A stretch of DNA of 58,348 nucleotides, from positions 1 to 58,348 of the forward strand of contig DCWN01000034.1 of the NCBI GenBank assembly GCA_002328835.1, in the 5' to 3' direction. The stretch comes from Acidobacteria bacterium UBA2161. GTDB lineage: Bacteria; Acidobacteriota; Vicinamibacteria; Vicinamibacterales; UBA823. The notes below the pieces were generated by a model. The model made no database searches. It worked only from the letters and a program-made list of their open reading frames with translations, and was not told the origin of the DNA. How positions within the stretch are numbered: the stretch's first letter is position 1; each line of letters opens with the position of its first letter. Positions 33,872-43,023 of the stretch are shown in pieces. The position numbers were made by a program, and so were the translations under genes.

Positions 33872-34818
33872 CTCTCTCCTCCGAAGTGCACCGCGCGCAG
33901 TTCCGCCAGTTCGTTTACGTCAGCCTGCGTCGTCGTCCCGCCCAGTCCGCGCGTGGCCAACGCACCGCAACAGACGCCGTCTCGCATGCACTCGACGAGC
34001 GTTCGTCGCCCGAGCCACGCCGCCAGAAACCCGGCGTTGAACGAATCGCCCGCGCCAGTCGTGTCGACAACGTCGACGCCGGGCGCCGGCACCGACTCGG
34101 GTCGGCCGTCGACCAGGGCAAGGCTCCCCCGTGCGCCGAGCTTGGCGACGACCTGGCACCCCTCGGCCTCGAGCGCCGTCAGGCATCGCACCGGATCGGG
34201 GTCGCCGCCGATCCCTTCCAGCTCGACCGCGTTCGGCAGGAAGACGTCGGCCAGTGCGATAGCGTCGCGCACGCCGCCCTGCCACTGCGCCGTGGGATCG
34301 CCGCCGGGGTCGAGCGACATGGTCATCCCGCGATCGCGCGCCTGTCGGAACAGCTCGGGCACCGACGGTCGCAGCCCCTCCTGCAGATAGTACGACGAGA
34401 GGTGGAGGTGGGCAGCACCGTCCCACGCCGCGCTCGGCACGTCGACGGCGGTCAGTTCGGCGATCGCGCCCGGATAGGTGACCAGCGCGCGGTCGGCCGC
34501 CGAGGAGATCGCGACCGTCACCCCCGTCCGCGTGTCTGCCGATCGCTCGACGAACGTGGTGTCGACCTCCGCCGCGCGCATCGTCTCGAGGCACTGGTCG
34601 CCCCAGGCATCGGCGCCAACCTTGCCGACGAAGCGCACCGGTACGCCGAGGCGCGCCAGGCCGACGCCCGTGATCGCCGATGCGCTCCCGAGCGTCGGCA
34701 GGCACTCGTCGACGAGCACTTCGCGTCCGAGCGTCGGGAACGCATCGAAGCCGTGCAAGATCAGATCGAGGTTGATTTCACCGGGAATCAGCACGAGGAG
34801 CGGCGAAGTAGGCGGCAT
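33868..34818 (-). CDS. PfkB-family carbohydrate kinase (ribokinase-like)
   Basis: The 316-residue kinase begins LLVLIPGEINLDLILHGFD and contains GSASAITGVGLARLGVPVRFVGKVG, a DVFLPNAVELEGIG motif and the C-terminal VDTTGAGDSFNAGFLAAWLG carrying the catalytic Asp. It belongs to the ribokinase/fructosamine-6-kinase-like branch. It lies six bases behind the SIS-domain gene and overlaps the second PfkB kinase. A kinase next to an SIS-domain protein is also found in fructosamine (frl/fra) operons. Confidence 0.85.
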   Translation of the reverse strand: MPPTSPLLVLIPGEINLDLILHGFDAFPTLGREVLVDECLPTLGSASAITGVGLARLGVPVRFVGKVGADAWGDQCLETMRAAEVDTTFVERSADTRTGVTVAISSAADRALVTYPGAIAELTAVDVPSAAWDGAAHLHLSSYYLQEGLRPSVPELFRQARDRGMTMSLDPGGDPTAQWQGGVRDAIALADVFLPNAVELEGIGGDPDPVRCLTALEAEGCQVVAKLGARGSLALVDGRPESVPAPGVDVVDTTGAGDSFNAGFLAAWLGRRTLVECMRDGVCCGALATRGLGGTTTQADVNELAELRAVHFGGER

Positions 34819-34824
34819 CCCGGC

Positions 34825-36018
34825 TCAGACTGGGTGAATCGGAAACGACGGCACGACGCGCGTGATGACGCCGTCCGCGGACGGCGCATCGGGCCGGAGC
34901 CGCTCGTGCAGGCACCGAAAGAACCCCAGCACCTGGCCGACCAGCACATCCACCGCCGGCCAATCATCATCCCCGAGCACCGTACCGAGGCCGTACTCGA
35001 CGCCAAGGTCGCTCTCACTGACGGCCTCGCTCGGCAACTCCGGCCCGCAGACGACGAACCGCTGGCCCAGGTCCTTCCGGCGCAGTTCGGCGAGCAGATC
35101 CATCTCGTAGGCCCGCCGCCGCGGCTCGCTCGACAGGAAGGCGACGACCAGGGTCCGTCCCTCCGCCAGACAGGCCATCGGCCCGTGCCGGAGTCCGAGA
35201 AAGGTCTCGGCTCGCGTGACCACCCGCCCGGCGCACATCTCGAGCATCTTCAACTCGGCCTCGCGAGCCGCACCGAACCTGGCCCCCGAGCCCAGATACA
35301 CCGCCCGGTCGAATGGCTGGCGGCCGGCCTCGGCCAGCGCCTGTAGTCGGGTCTCCAGCACCATCTGGCCGGCATCGGCCAGCGCCCCCGCCGCTCGCGC
35401 GAAGGCCGCGGCGTCGGCCCACGCGGCCAGCCCGCGCCCGGCGAGCCACATGCTCGTGAAGCTGCTCGTCATGACCAGACTCTGGTCGTCCACCTCGCGG
35501 CCGAGGAGGATCGTGTCGACCCGCTCGTCCGTCGTGTAGCCGGTGGCCAGCTGGCCGTCAGGATTGCAGGTGACGATCAGATGCCGGCAGTCGGGATACT
35601 GGCCGAGCACGAGGTCGACGACGGCGATCGACTCGGGGCTGTCGCCCGAGCGGCCGAACGACACGATCGTCGAGGGCTGGCCCGCGGCGATGAACGCCTC
35701 GGGCGCCAGCAGCAGTTCGCCACAGGCGGCGGAGCGGACACACACGCCAAGGCTCGACTGCAGTGCCGGCGCCAACGCGGCACCGAGAAAGTGCGAGCTG
35801 CCGGAACCGGTGAGCACGTATCCGCCGGCCGGAGCGTGACCGCGCGCGCCTCGCGGCTCGACCGCGCGGCCGAGCCGCCGCCAGGCGGCCGGCTGGCGGC
35901 ACACTTCGCCGAGCGTATGGCCGTAGCCGCGCGCCACTTGCTCCACCAGCGGCACGTCACGCGTCAACTCCGCGATCGCGGGAGAACCCGAAGCAAGGTC
36001 GGTCAGGAACGCGTCCAC
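34825..36018 (-). CDS. agaS: AgaS-like double-SIS amino-sugar isomerase/deaminase
   Basis: The product (about 397 residues) has two SIS domains with VLTGSGSSHFLGAALAPALQ, VSFGRSGDSPESIAVVDL, a YLGSGARFGAAREAELKMLE segment and ETFLGLRHGPMACLAEG. This pattern matches AgaS (galactosamine-6-phosphate deaminase/isomerase) and is related to GlmS and to fructosamine-6-phosphate deglycases FrlB/FraB. The frame runs to ATG 36123, but that would overlap the divergent gene's start. GTG 36018 fits the family length. It heads the nine-gene operon and may release the amino part from a phosphorylated amino sugar or Amadori compound. Confidence 0.78.
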   Translation of the reverse strand: MDAFLTDLASGSPAIAELTRDVPLVEQVARGYGHTLGEVCRQPAAWRRLGRAVEPRGARGHAPAGGYVLTGSGSSHFLGAALAPALQSSLGVCVRSAACGELLLAPEAFIAAGQPSTIVSFGRSGDSPESIAVVDLVLGQYPDCRHLIVTCNPDGQLATGYTTDERVDTILLGREVDDQSLVMTSSFTSMWLAGRGLAAWADAAAFARAAGALADAGQMVLETRLQALAEAGRQPFDRAVYLGSGARFGAAREAELKMLEMCAGRVVTRAETFLGLRHGPMACLAEGRTLVVAFLSSEPRRRAYEMDLLAELRRKDLGQRFVVCGPELPSEAVSESDLGVEYGLGTVLGDDDWPAVDVLVGQVLGFFRCLHERLRPDAPSADGVITRVVPSFPIHPV

Positions 36019-36051
36019 GATCTCAGCGTCGCATTGCCCCCGGTCGCGTGT

Positions 36052-36080
36052 TTGATCTTCACTCGCGCGCCAGCTATAAG
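36052..36080 (+). promoter_or_regulatory. Sigma70-like promoter for the EamA transporter gene
   Basis: TTGATC (36052-36057) and TATAAG (36075-36080) are separated by 17 bases, and the ATG at 36105 lies 25 bases further on. The spacing is ideal. The same 86-base region must also hold the promoter of the divergent operon, which I could not identify. Confidence 0.55.
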
Positions 36081-36104
36081 CATACGCGCAGGCAGCGTAC
36101 TGGA

Positions 36105-36992
36105 ATGGAAAACGACCCGTCAACGCAACCCGCCACGAGGCGCCGCTGGCTCTTCTACGCCATCGTCACGACGCTCACGTGGGGCGTCTGGGGCGCACTC
36201 ATCGAGATCCCCGAGCAACGCGGCTTCCCCGCCACGCTCGGCTACTCGGTCTGGGCCCTCACGATGATCCCGTGCGCCGTCCTCGCCCTGCGCGCGGATG
36301 GATGGCGCCTCGCACGTCACCGTGAAGCGTGGATCCTCGGCGCGCTCGTCGGCTTCCTCGGCGCCGGCGGACAACTGATCCTCTTCGAAGCCCTCCGCTC
36401 GGGGCCGGCCTTCATCGTCTTTCCGGTGGTCTCGCTGTATCCCGCGGTCACGATCGCGCTGTCGGTCTGGCTGCTGTCCGAGCGCGCGACCTCGCGCAGC
36501 CAGTTGGGCATCGCCCTGGCGATCCCCGCCATCGCGTTGCTCTCGTATGTCGCCCCCGACGATACGCTGGTTCGCGGCTACGTGTGGCTCGTGCTGGCCT
36601 TCGGCGTCTTCATGATGTGGGGTGTCCAGGCCTACGTGATGAAGCATGCCAACGCTCGGATGACCTCCGAGAGCATCTTCTTCTACATGATGCTGACCGG
36701 CGTCCTGCTCGTCCCGATCGCGCTCTGGATGACGGACTTCACGCAGCCGATCAACTATCGGTTCGACGGACCGTATCTCGCCGCGCTCATCCACGTGCTC
36801 AACGCGGTCGGCGCGCTCTGTCTCGTCTATGCGCTCAGAGACGGCAAGGCGATCATCGTGGTCCCGATGACGGCGCTTGCGCCGGTGATCACCATCGTCC
36901 TGTCGCTCGCCATCTACGCCCGCGTGCCCTCCGGGATCCAGCTCGGCGGCATGTCGCTGGCGGCGCTGGCGATCTACCTGATGGCCGAGTAG
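36105..36992 (+). CDS. EamA/DMT-family transporter
   Basis: The 295-residue protein has ten hydrophobic helices with the two-fold repeat of the drug/metabolite transporter superfamily. Examples are WLFYAIVTTLTWGVWGALIE, LVGFLGAGGQLILFEALRSG with PAFIVFPVVSLYPAVTIALS, and AIIVVPMTALAPVITIVLSL. The ATG at 36105 lies just behind a good promoter. Its substrate may be an amino acid or sugar, but nothing in the sequence tells. It stands alone, so it may not belong to the neighbouring operon. Confidence 0.85.
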   Translation: MENDPSTQPATRRRWLFYAIVTTLTWGVWGALIEIPEQRGFPATLGYSVWALTMIPCAVLALRADGWRLARHREAWILGALVGFLGAGGQLILFEALRSGPAFIVFPVVSLYPAVTIALSVWLLSERATSRSQLGIALAIPAIALLSYVAPDDTLVRGYVWLVLAFGVFMMWGVQAYVMKHANARMTSESIFFYMMLTGVLLVPIALWMTDFTQPINYRFDGPYLAALIHVLNAVGALCLVYALRDGKAIIVVPMTALAPVITIVLSLAIYARVPSGIQLGGMSLAALAIYLMAE

Positions 36993-37015
36993 CGCCGCGC
37001 ACTCGGACCGCTGCC

Positions 37016-37045
37016 TTGCCCCTGATCGCCCCGGTGCCCTATCAT
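37016..37045 (+). promoter_or_regulatory. Candidate promoter of the cyclophilin gene
   Basis: TTGCCC (37016-37021) and TATCAT (37040-37045) are separated by 18 bases. The start codon follows at 37100 with AAGGAG five bases ahead of it. Both boxes are imperfect. Confidence 0.35.
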
Positions 37046-37099
37046 CTGAGGCTCGGACTGCGGCGAACCCGGCCCCGGTGAAGGGGCGAAGGAGCAGCA

Positions 37100-37699
37100 A
37101 TGCGACTCTGGATGATCGGATCTCTCGTGGCGGCACTGCTCGGCGCGGCTCCGCTCCTCGCCGGCGCGCAAGACGCTGGCCTGGCGCGCGTGGTCATCGA
37201 CACGGCGTTCGGCGAGATCGCGGTGGACGTCGACACCGAGCGGGCACCGGGCACGGCGGCCAACTTCCTCAGCTATGTCGACGAGGGCTTCTATGATGGG
37301 GGGCAGTTTCACCGCACCGTCACCATGAACAATCAGCCCGACAACGACGTGCGGATCGAGGTCATCCAGGCCAGCGTGAACCCGGACCATGCCGACCACG
37401 GCTTCGGGGCGATTCCCCTGGAGCGCACGACCGTGACGGGCCTGGCCCACGTCGACGGCGCGATCTCGATGGCGCGCGGCGCACCCGACAGCGCGTCGTC
37501 GAGCTTCTTCTTCTGCATCGGTGACCAGCCGTCGCTGGACTTCGGCGGCGATCGCAATCCGGACGGTCAGGGCTTCGCGGCCTTCGGCCGCGTGGTCAGC
37601 GGCATGGACGTGGTGCGACGCATTCAGCAGCAACCCGCCGACGGACAATCGCTCGAGCCGCCGGTCCGCATCACCTCGGTCAGCCGCGCCGCTCGCTGA
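37100..37699 (+). CDS. Periplasmic cyclophilin-type peptidyl-prolyl isomerase
   Basis: The 199-residue protein has a signal peptide ending at AGAQDA. Its cyclophilin core shows ERAPGTAANFLSYVDEGFYD, GQFHRTVTMN (catalytic Arg of FHR), SMARGAPDSASSSFFFCIG and FAAFGRVVSGMDVVRRI. It catalyses cis-trans isomerisation of prolines during folding of exported proteins. AAGGAG lies five bases ahead of ATG 37100. The next gene, a secreted cupin, follows after 42 bases in the same direction. Confidence 0.9.
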   Translation: MRLWMIGSLVAALLGAAPLLAGAQDAGLARVVIDTAFGEIAVDVDTERAPGTAANFLSYVDEGFYDGGQFHRTVTMNNQPDNDVRIEVIQASVNPDHADHGFGAIPLERTTVTGLAHVDGAISMARGAPDSASSSFFFCIGDQPSLDFGGDRNPDGQGFAAFGRVVSGMDVVRRIQQQPADGQSLEPPVRITSVSRAAR

Positions 37700-37741
37700 C
37701 GGACTCAGACCGGACGACAGATTCCCGTACGGAGGGGACCC

Positions 37742-38164
37742 ATGCTTCGCATCGCCATCACGCTCATCGCTCTGCTGCTGCCCACGTTCGCCGCCGCCCA
37801 GGCGGCCGACCGGGTCGACGCCTACGAGAGCGCCACCGGCACGGTCCTCGAGATGCTGCTCGACGAGACGAACCTTAGCGGCACTGAGGTCGAGGTGGGA
37901 ATCCTGACGTTCCCGCCCGGGTCGGAGTCGGCGGCGCACGTGCATCAGTCGACCGAGGTCTTCTACGTGCTGGAAGGCCAGCTCGAGCACATCGTCAATG
38001 GCCAGAGCTACATGCTCGACCCTGGGATGCTCGGCTGGGTGCGTGCGCCCGACCGCGTGACCCACAAGGTCAGCGAGGACGCCGGCCCGACGCGCGTGCT
38101 CGTCATCTGGGCACCTGGCGGCGAGGCGGCCAACATCACCGGCAACTGGGCGCGCCGGCCGTAG
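37742..38164 (+). CDS. Secreted cupin-domain protein
   Basis: The 140-residue product has a signal peptide (ITLIALLLPTFAAAQA) and a single cupin barrel with GSESAAHVHQSTEVFYVLEGQ (metal-binding H-x-H and E) and HKVSEDAGPTRVLVIWAPGG. Such small cupins bind a divalent metal and may act as sensors, isomerases or dioxygenases. It is followed by the convergent 2-hydroxyacid dehydrogenase gene 16 bases on. The function is unassigned. Confidence 0.78.
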   Translation: MLRIAITLIALLLPTFAAAQAADRVDAYESATGTVLEMLLDETNLSGTEVEVGILTFPPGSESAAHVHQSTEVFYVLEGQLEHIVNGQSYMLDPGMLGWVRAPDRVTHKVSEDAGPTRVLVIWAPGGEAANITGNWARRP

Positions 38165-38179
38165 CCGCGAGCCGAGCCC

Positions 38180-39193
38180 TTAGTATTCCCGTGACAGCCT
38201 CACCCGGTTCCTGAGCGGTCGCCCTCGCAGCTGGCGGTCGATGTTCTCGAAGATCAAGTCGAGCGTCTTCGGCATGTACGCGTCGTTGTCGTCCGACCCG
38301 ACGTGCGGTGTCATCACGAAGTTCGGCGTCCGCCAGAGCCGGGAGTTGGCCGGGAGCGGCTCGGGATCGAACACGTCGGCCAGCGCCCCCTTCAGCGTCC
38401 CCGCCGTCAGCTTGTCGCCGAGCGCGTCGTAGTCGACGATCTTGGCGCGACTCATGTTGATCAGGCACGCCGTCGGCTTCAAGAGATCCAGCTCGCGCCG
38501 CCCGATGAGCCCTTCCGTTTCACGGGTCAGCGGAATCGTCAGCAGCAGAAAATCCGCTCGGGCGAGCACGCCGTCCAGGGCGTCCAGCCCAAACATCTCG
38601 TCCACTTCCCGCCGTGGGCGCCCGCTGCGCCGGACGCCGATCACACGCATGTCGAACTGCCGCGCCCGACGCGCCGCGGCACGCCCCATGGCGCCGACGC
38701 CCACGACCGCCAGCGTCTTGCCCGCCACCGAGGTGCTGAAGATCTCGTCCCAGACCTTCGAGCGCTGATTCGCGGCCAGCGTCGGCATCGCGTTGTTCAG
38801 CATCAGAATCGCCATCATCGCGAACTCGCCGGCCTTCTGGGCATGCACCCCGCTGTTGTTGATGAGCGCGATGCCGCGCCGGAGCCAGTCGAATGGCACG
38901 AGGTGCTCGACGCCCGCGCCCCAGATGTGGATCCACTTGAGCTTCGGCGCCCGCTCGGCGAAGCGATCGTGGGGAAAGTAGAAGCCCGCCAGGGCATCGG
39001 CATCGACCATCGCCGCGTCGAACGCGTCCCAATCGGTGCCGATCGTCGCCTTCACGCGTTTGGCCACCTGCGGATGGCGCGCGGCGGCTTCAGCGTAGCG
39101 CTCGGGCGTCACCTGAAATACGGGTGGCGCCTTCGGGTTGCTCTGGAGGTGGAGCCGAAACGGGCGGGAGGGTGGGCGGTGTCTTCTCGGCAC
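38180..39193 (-). CDS. D-2-hydroxyacid dehydrogenase
   Basis: The 337-residue NAD-dependent dehydrogenase has a Rossmann domain VVGVGAMGRAAARRARQFD and the catalytic triad region: NMSRAKIVDYDAL (Arg), ADVFDPEPL (Glu) and FVMTPHVGSDDN (His). It interconverts a 2-keto acid and its D-hydroxy acid. It is the last gene of the threonine-operon strand, 37 bases behind the NhaC-like antiporter, and may be read through from it. The first 25 residues are rich in Arg/Pro and may not be translated; a later start is possible. Confidence 0.83.
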   Translation of the reverse strand: MPRRHRPPSRPFRLHLQSNPKAPPVFQVTPERYAEAAARHPQVAKRVKATIGTDWDAFDAAMVDADALAGFYFPHDRFAERAPKLKWIHIWGAGVEHLVPFDWLRRGIALINNSGVHAQKAGEFAMMAILMLNNAMPTLAANQRSKVWDEIFSTSVAGKTLAVVGVGAMGRAAARRARQFDMRVIGVRRSGRPRREVDEMFGLDALDGVLARADFLLLTIPLTRETEGLIGRRELDLLKPTACLINMSRAKIVDYDALGDKLTAGTLKGALADVFDPEPLPANSRLWRTPNFVMTPHVGSDDNDAYMPKTLDLIFENIDRQLRGRPLRNRVRLSREY

Positions 39194-39230
39194 GATCGCA
39201 CTCCGACGTCAGCTAGCAGCCCGTGGACTG

Positions 39231-40646
39231 CTAGAGGGTGAACCCCAGGACGAGATAGGCCGCCACCGTCACGGCCGCGGCCATCAGCGCGTACGGCAAC
39301 TGCGTTCGCACGTGATCGATGTGATCCGTGCCGGCCGCCATCGACGAGATGATCGTGCTGTCGGAGATCGGCGAGCAGTGGTCGCCGAAGATCCCTCCGC
39401 CCAGGACCGCGCCGATGACGAGCCCCGTCGGCAAGCCGATCACCTCGACCATCGGCATCGCCACGGGAAACATGATCGCCCAGGTGCCCCACGACGTCCC
39501 GGTCGAGAACGACGTCGCGGCACCGACCAGGAACAATGCCGCCGGAATGACACCCCGCGGCACGCCCGCCTCCGCGGCGCCGGCCACGAACGGCCCGGTG
39601 CCGAGCGCGCGGCAGGTGTCGCCCATCACGAAGGCGAGCATGAGCAGCACCATGATCGGCACCATCCCACCCACGCCCCGCATGAACATGTCGGTCACCT
39701 CACCGAGGGTCATGATGCGCTGCGCGCCGTAGCTCACCCCGGCCAGCAGCAGCGCGACTGCGACCGCCCAGAAGACCGACAGCGAGCCATCCCCGTTCAT
39801 CATGTTGCCGTCACCGGTCATGATCAGCGCGATCAACACGCTTACGATGATGGCCAGCACAGGCAAGATCATGTTGATCGCGCGTGCCGGCACATCCGGC
39901 TTCGGCTCGAGCATCAGGACGTCGGACGACACCAGCGGACGCGCCCCGTCGCGGAGGATCTTGCCCTCGTCCCTCACGCGACGCTCCGCCCGACGCATCG
40001 GCCCGATGTCCCACTGCGTCACCACAACCGCCAGGGCGAAGCCAATGGCCAGCAGCGCGTAAAGGTTCATCGGTATCGCCATGACCATCGTGCGAAGCGG
40101 GTTCTCGATCTCCTGCGCGGCGATGAGCCCGATGATGTAGGCGCCCCAGGAGTTGACCGGCAAAATCGTCGCCTTCGCAGCCGCCGTCGAATCGAGAATG
40201 TAGGCAAGCTTCTCGCGCGAGACTCTCAACCGATCGAACAGCGGCCGTGAGACCGGGCCCGACACAAAGACGCCGATGTTCGCCTCGACGAAGATGACGA
40301 AGCCGATGAGCCAGGCCATCACCCCGGCCGCGCGTGGTGTCGTGGCAAAGCCCCGCCGGCTGACCCACTCCATGAAGCCACGCGTGCCGCCAGAGTACTG
40401 CGTGAAGGTGAGCAACGCCCCGATCAGAGCCGTCAGCAGGAGGATCAGCGTCTGGCCACGGTCGGCGAAGACGCCGACCAACGCCTCGACCGACTGGGCG
40501 AACCCGACGATCGGATTCCAGCCGGACATGATGGTCCAGCCCAGCCAGATGCCGACAAAGAGGGAGACGTACACCTGCCGCGTCTTGATGGCCAGGCCGA
40601 GCGCCAGCACGGGCGGCAGAACCGACAGTGCGCCGAACTCGGTCAT
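39231..40646 (-). CDS. NhaC-like Na+/H+ antiporter
   Basis: The 471-residue polytopic protein has about 11-12 helices and the NhaC-type conserved stretch FSTGTSWGTWAIMFPVAMPM together with GGGIFGDHCSPISDSTIISS. The family exchanges Na+ for H+, although homologues also move malate-lactate or amino acids. It follows asd after 21 bases, and may share the threonine-operon transcript. An amino acid exporter role for the operon product would fit the context but is not shown by the sequence. Confidence 0.82.
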   Translation of the reverse strand: MTEFGALSVLPPVLALGLAIKTRQVYVSLFVGIWLGWTIMSGWNPIVGFAQSVEALVGVFADRGQTLILLLTALIGALLTFTQYSGGTRGFMEWVSRRGFATTPRAAGVMAWLIGFVIFVEANIGVFVSGPVSRPLFDRLRVSREKLAYILDSTAAAKATILPVNSWGAYIIGLIAAQEIENPLRTMVMAIPMNLYALLAIGFALAVVVTQWDIGPMRRAERRVRDEGKILRDGARPLVSSDVLMLEPKPDVPARAINMILPVLAIIVSVLIALIMTGDGNMMNGDGSLSVFWAVAVALLLAGVSYGAQRIMTLGEVTDMFMRGVGGMVPIMVLLMLAFVMGDTCRALGTGPFVAGAAEAGVPRGVIPAALFLVGAATSFSTGTSWGTWAIMFPVAMPMVEVIGLPTGLVIGAVLGGGIFGDHCSPISDSTIISSMAAGTDHIDHVRTQLPYALMAAAVTVAAYLVLGFTL

Positions 40647-40667
40647 GGCGTATCGGCGACGTCCGGG

Positions 40668-41717
40668 TCAGTCCAGAAACCCATCCGCATGCATCAGTTC
40701 CGCATTCAGGACCGCCGCACCCGCGGCGCCCCGGACCGTGTTGTGCCCCAGGGCCACGAACTTGTAGTCCAGCACACCGCACGGTCGCAACCGGCCGATG
40801 CTCACCGTCATGCCGCCGTCCCGGTCGGCGTCGAGCCGTGGCTGCGGGCGCAACGCGGCATCGAGATAGATCACCGGCCGCGGCGGCGCGCTCGGGAGCT
40901 TCGCCTCCTGCGGCCGGCCGGCGAACCGGGTGAATGCCGCCAAGAGATCCGCCTCGGGCGGCGCCTCGTCGAACTTGACCGAGATCATCTCGGTGTGTCC
41001 GTTGATCACCGGGACTCGCGTCGTCGCCGCACTGATCGCCACGCCGTGTGGCTCGACGCGCCCGTCCCGGAGACGCCCGAGAATCTTCTTGGTCTCGGTC
41101 TCCATCTTCTGCTCTTCGCCCGGCACCTCGGGCACGACGTTGCCGACGATGTCGAGCGACGCCACGCCCGGGTAGCCGGCTCCGGAGACGGCCTGGGCCG
41201 TGGTCACGATGACCGCGCGCAGGCCGAACTCGACCAGCGGCGCGAGGCCCATCGTCAGGACGACCGTCGAGCAGTTCGGGTTCGTCACGATCCCGCCTCG
41301 CCAGCCCTTCGCCTGCCGCTGCGCTGGCAGCAGGGCCAGGTGGTCGGCGTTGATCTCCGGCACGAGCAGCGGCACCAGGTCGTCCATTCTGAAGTTCCTG
41401 GCATTGCTGACGACCGTCCGCCCCGACTCGGCGAACGCACCCTCGATCTCACCCGCCACCGCGGCGTCGAGCCCCGAGAACACGAGCTGCGGCGCGCCGT
41501 CCGGCGTCGACGCCTCGACGGTGCGGCGGGCGATCTCGTCGGGAATCGGCCCCGGCAGTCGCCAGGGTGCCGCAGCGTCGTAGCGCTTCCCCGCGGAGCG
41601 CTCACTCGCCCCGAGCCAGGTGAGCCTGAACCACGGATGGCCCTCCAGCTCCCGTACGAACTGCTGCCCGACCATGCCGGTCGCGCCGAGAACACCGACC
41701 TCAATCTGCTTCGTCAT
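40668..41717 (-). CDS. asd: Aspartate-semialdehyde dehydrogenase
   Basis: The 349-residue enzyme reduces aspartyl phosphate to aspartate semialdehyde with NADPH, the second step of the aspartate family. It has VGVLGATGMVGQQFVRELEG, the catalytic Cys in TNPNCSTVVLTMGLAPLV, a SGAGYPGVASLDI segment, and the His-containing RVPVINGHTEMISVKF. It lies 13 bases behind the aspartate kinase gene in the operon controlled by the threonine attenuator. Confidence 0.93.
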   Translation of the reverse strand: MTKQIEVGVLGATGMVGQQFVRELEGHPWFRLTWLGASERSAGKRYDAAAPWRLPGPIPDEIARRTVEASTPDGAPQLVFSGLDAAVAGEIEGAFAESGRTVVSNARNFRMDDLVPLLVPEINADHLALLPAQRQAKGWRGGIVTNPNCSTVVLTMGLAPLVEFGLRAVIVTTAQAVSGAGYPGVASLDIVGNVVPEVPGEEQKMETETKKILGRLRDGRVEPHGVAISAATTRVPVINGHTEMISVKFDEAPPEADLLAAFTRFAGRPQEAKLPSAPPRPVIYLDAALRPQPRLDADRDGGMTVSIGRLRPCGVLDYKFVALGHNTVRGAAGAAVLNAELMHADGFLD

Positions 41718-41730
41718 CCGCTCGTGCTCG

Positions 41731-43023
41731 CTACCCCGCCACCGGCTGCGGCTGGGTCTTGAAGAACTCGTCGTGCACCACCTTCACCGCCCGCTCGATG
41801 TGGCGCGACGCGATGACGCACGCCACCTTCATCTCCGACGAACTGATGCAGTCGATATTGATCCCCTCGCGCGCCAGCGCCTTGAACATCCGCGCCGCCA
41901 GCCCAGGAGTCGAGCCGAGCCGCGAGCCGACGATCGAAATCTTGGCGACGTCGCGATCCACCAGGACGTCGGTCGCCACCTGCTCCGTCTTCCACCGGTC
42001 GAGCACGTCGAGCGCGCCGTCCACGAACTCCTCGTCGAGGATGAACGTGATCCGCGCGCGGCTCTCCGAACTGGCGCTCTGAATGATCAGTCGGATGCTG
42101 ATGTTCCGATCCGCCAGGTCCTCGAAGACCTCGGCCGCAATGCCCGGCCGGTCGGCGACGTTCAGCAGTGTGACCTTGGCGACCTTCTTGTCGCTCGTGA
42201 CCCCAACGACTTCCGCCTGCTCCATGATCGACTCCCCTGCTCGGATCCACGTCCCTGCCTCATCGGTGAAGCTGGATCGCACATGAATCGGAACCCCGTA
42301 CGACATACAGATCTCCGCCGCGCGTGGATGCAGCACCTTCGCGCCACTCGACGCCAGCTCGATCGCCTCCTCGTAGGAGATCTCGGCCCATCGCCGCGCG
42401 TCCGGCACCAGGCGCGGGTCGGCCGACAGGACACCGTCGACATCGGTGCAGATGTCGCACGCCTCGGCTCCCAGCGCCGCCGCCACGGCCGCGCCGGTCA
42501 CATCGCTGCCGCCCCGGCCCAAAGTCGTGATCTCGTGGCCTTCCGTCATGCCCTGGAAACCCGTGATGATGACGACCCGCCCGGCATCCAGCTCGCCTTG
42601 AATTCGCCGCGTGTCGATCGACTGGATGCGAGCCAGACTGAAGACCCCGTCGGTGCGGATACCGCACTGCGCCGCCGTGAGCGAGACCGCCGCGACACCG
42701 CGATCCTGCAGCGCCAGACCGAGCGCCGACACCGCAATCTGCTCGCCCGAGGCCAGCAACAGGTCCATCTCGCGGCCCTGCGGATCGCGCGACACCTTGT
42801 GGGCCAGGGCGACCAGATCGTCGGTCGTGCTGCCCATCGCCGAGACCACGATGACCAGGCGATCGACGGTGTCGAGGCTGCGCTTGATCCGTTCGGCGAC
42901 CGCGACCACCTTGTCGGGGCCGCCGACCGACGTGCCACCGTATTTCTGGACGACCAGGCCCTTCGACTGGCTCATGACTTTGCCGTTCGACCCGCTCCCG
43001 GCTTCAGCCGGCGTCTGGCTCAT
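41731..43023 (-). CDS. lysC: Aspartate kinase with two ACT domains
   Basis: The 430-residue kinase phosphorylates aspartate. It has VVQKYGGTSVGGPDKVVAVA, a FTTLGRGGSDVTGAAVAAAL-like segment (ITTLGRGGSDVT), CDICTDVDGVLSADPRLVP, and two C-terminal ACT domains (VTLLNVADRPGIAAEVFEDL and ISIVGSRLGSTPGLAARMFK) expected to bind threonine or lysine. Two possible starts exist: ATG 43023, overlapping the preceding stop by four bases, and ATG 42975, which gives the usual N terminus just before LVVQKYGG. The intervening 16 residues are low-complexity. Confidence 0.92.
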   Translation of the reverse strand: MSQTPAEAGSGSNGKVMSQSKGLVVQKYGGTSVGGPDKVVAVAERIKRSLDTVDRLVIVVSAMGSTTDDLVALAHKVSRDPQGREMDLLLASGEQIAVSALGLALQDRGVAAVSLTAAQCGIRTDGVFSLARIQSIDTRRIQGELDAGRVVIITGFQGMTEGHEITTLGRGGSDVTGAAVAAALGAEACDICTDVDGVLSADPRLVPDARRWAEISYEEAIELASSGAKVLHPRAAEICMSYGVPIHVRSSFTDEAGTWIRAGESIMEQAEVVGVTSDKKVAKVTLLNVADRPGIAAEVFEDLADRNISIRLIIQSASSESRARITFILDEEFVDGALDVLDRWKTEQVATDVLVDRDVAKISIVGSRLGSTPGLAARMFKALAREGINIDCISSSEMKVACVIASRHIERAVKVVHDEFFKTQPQPVAG

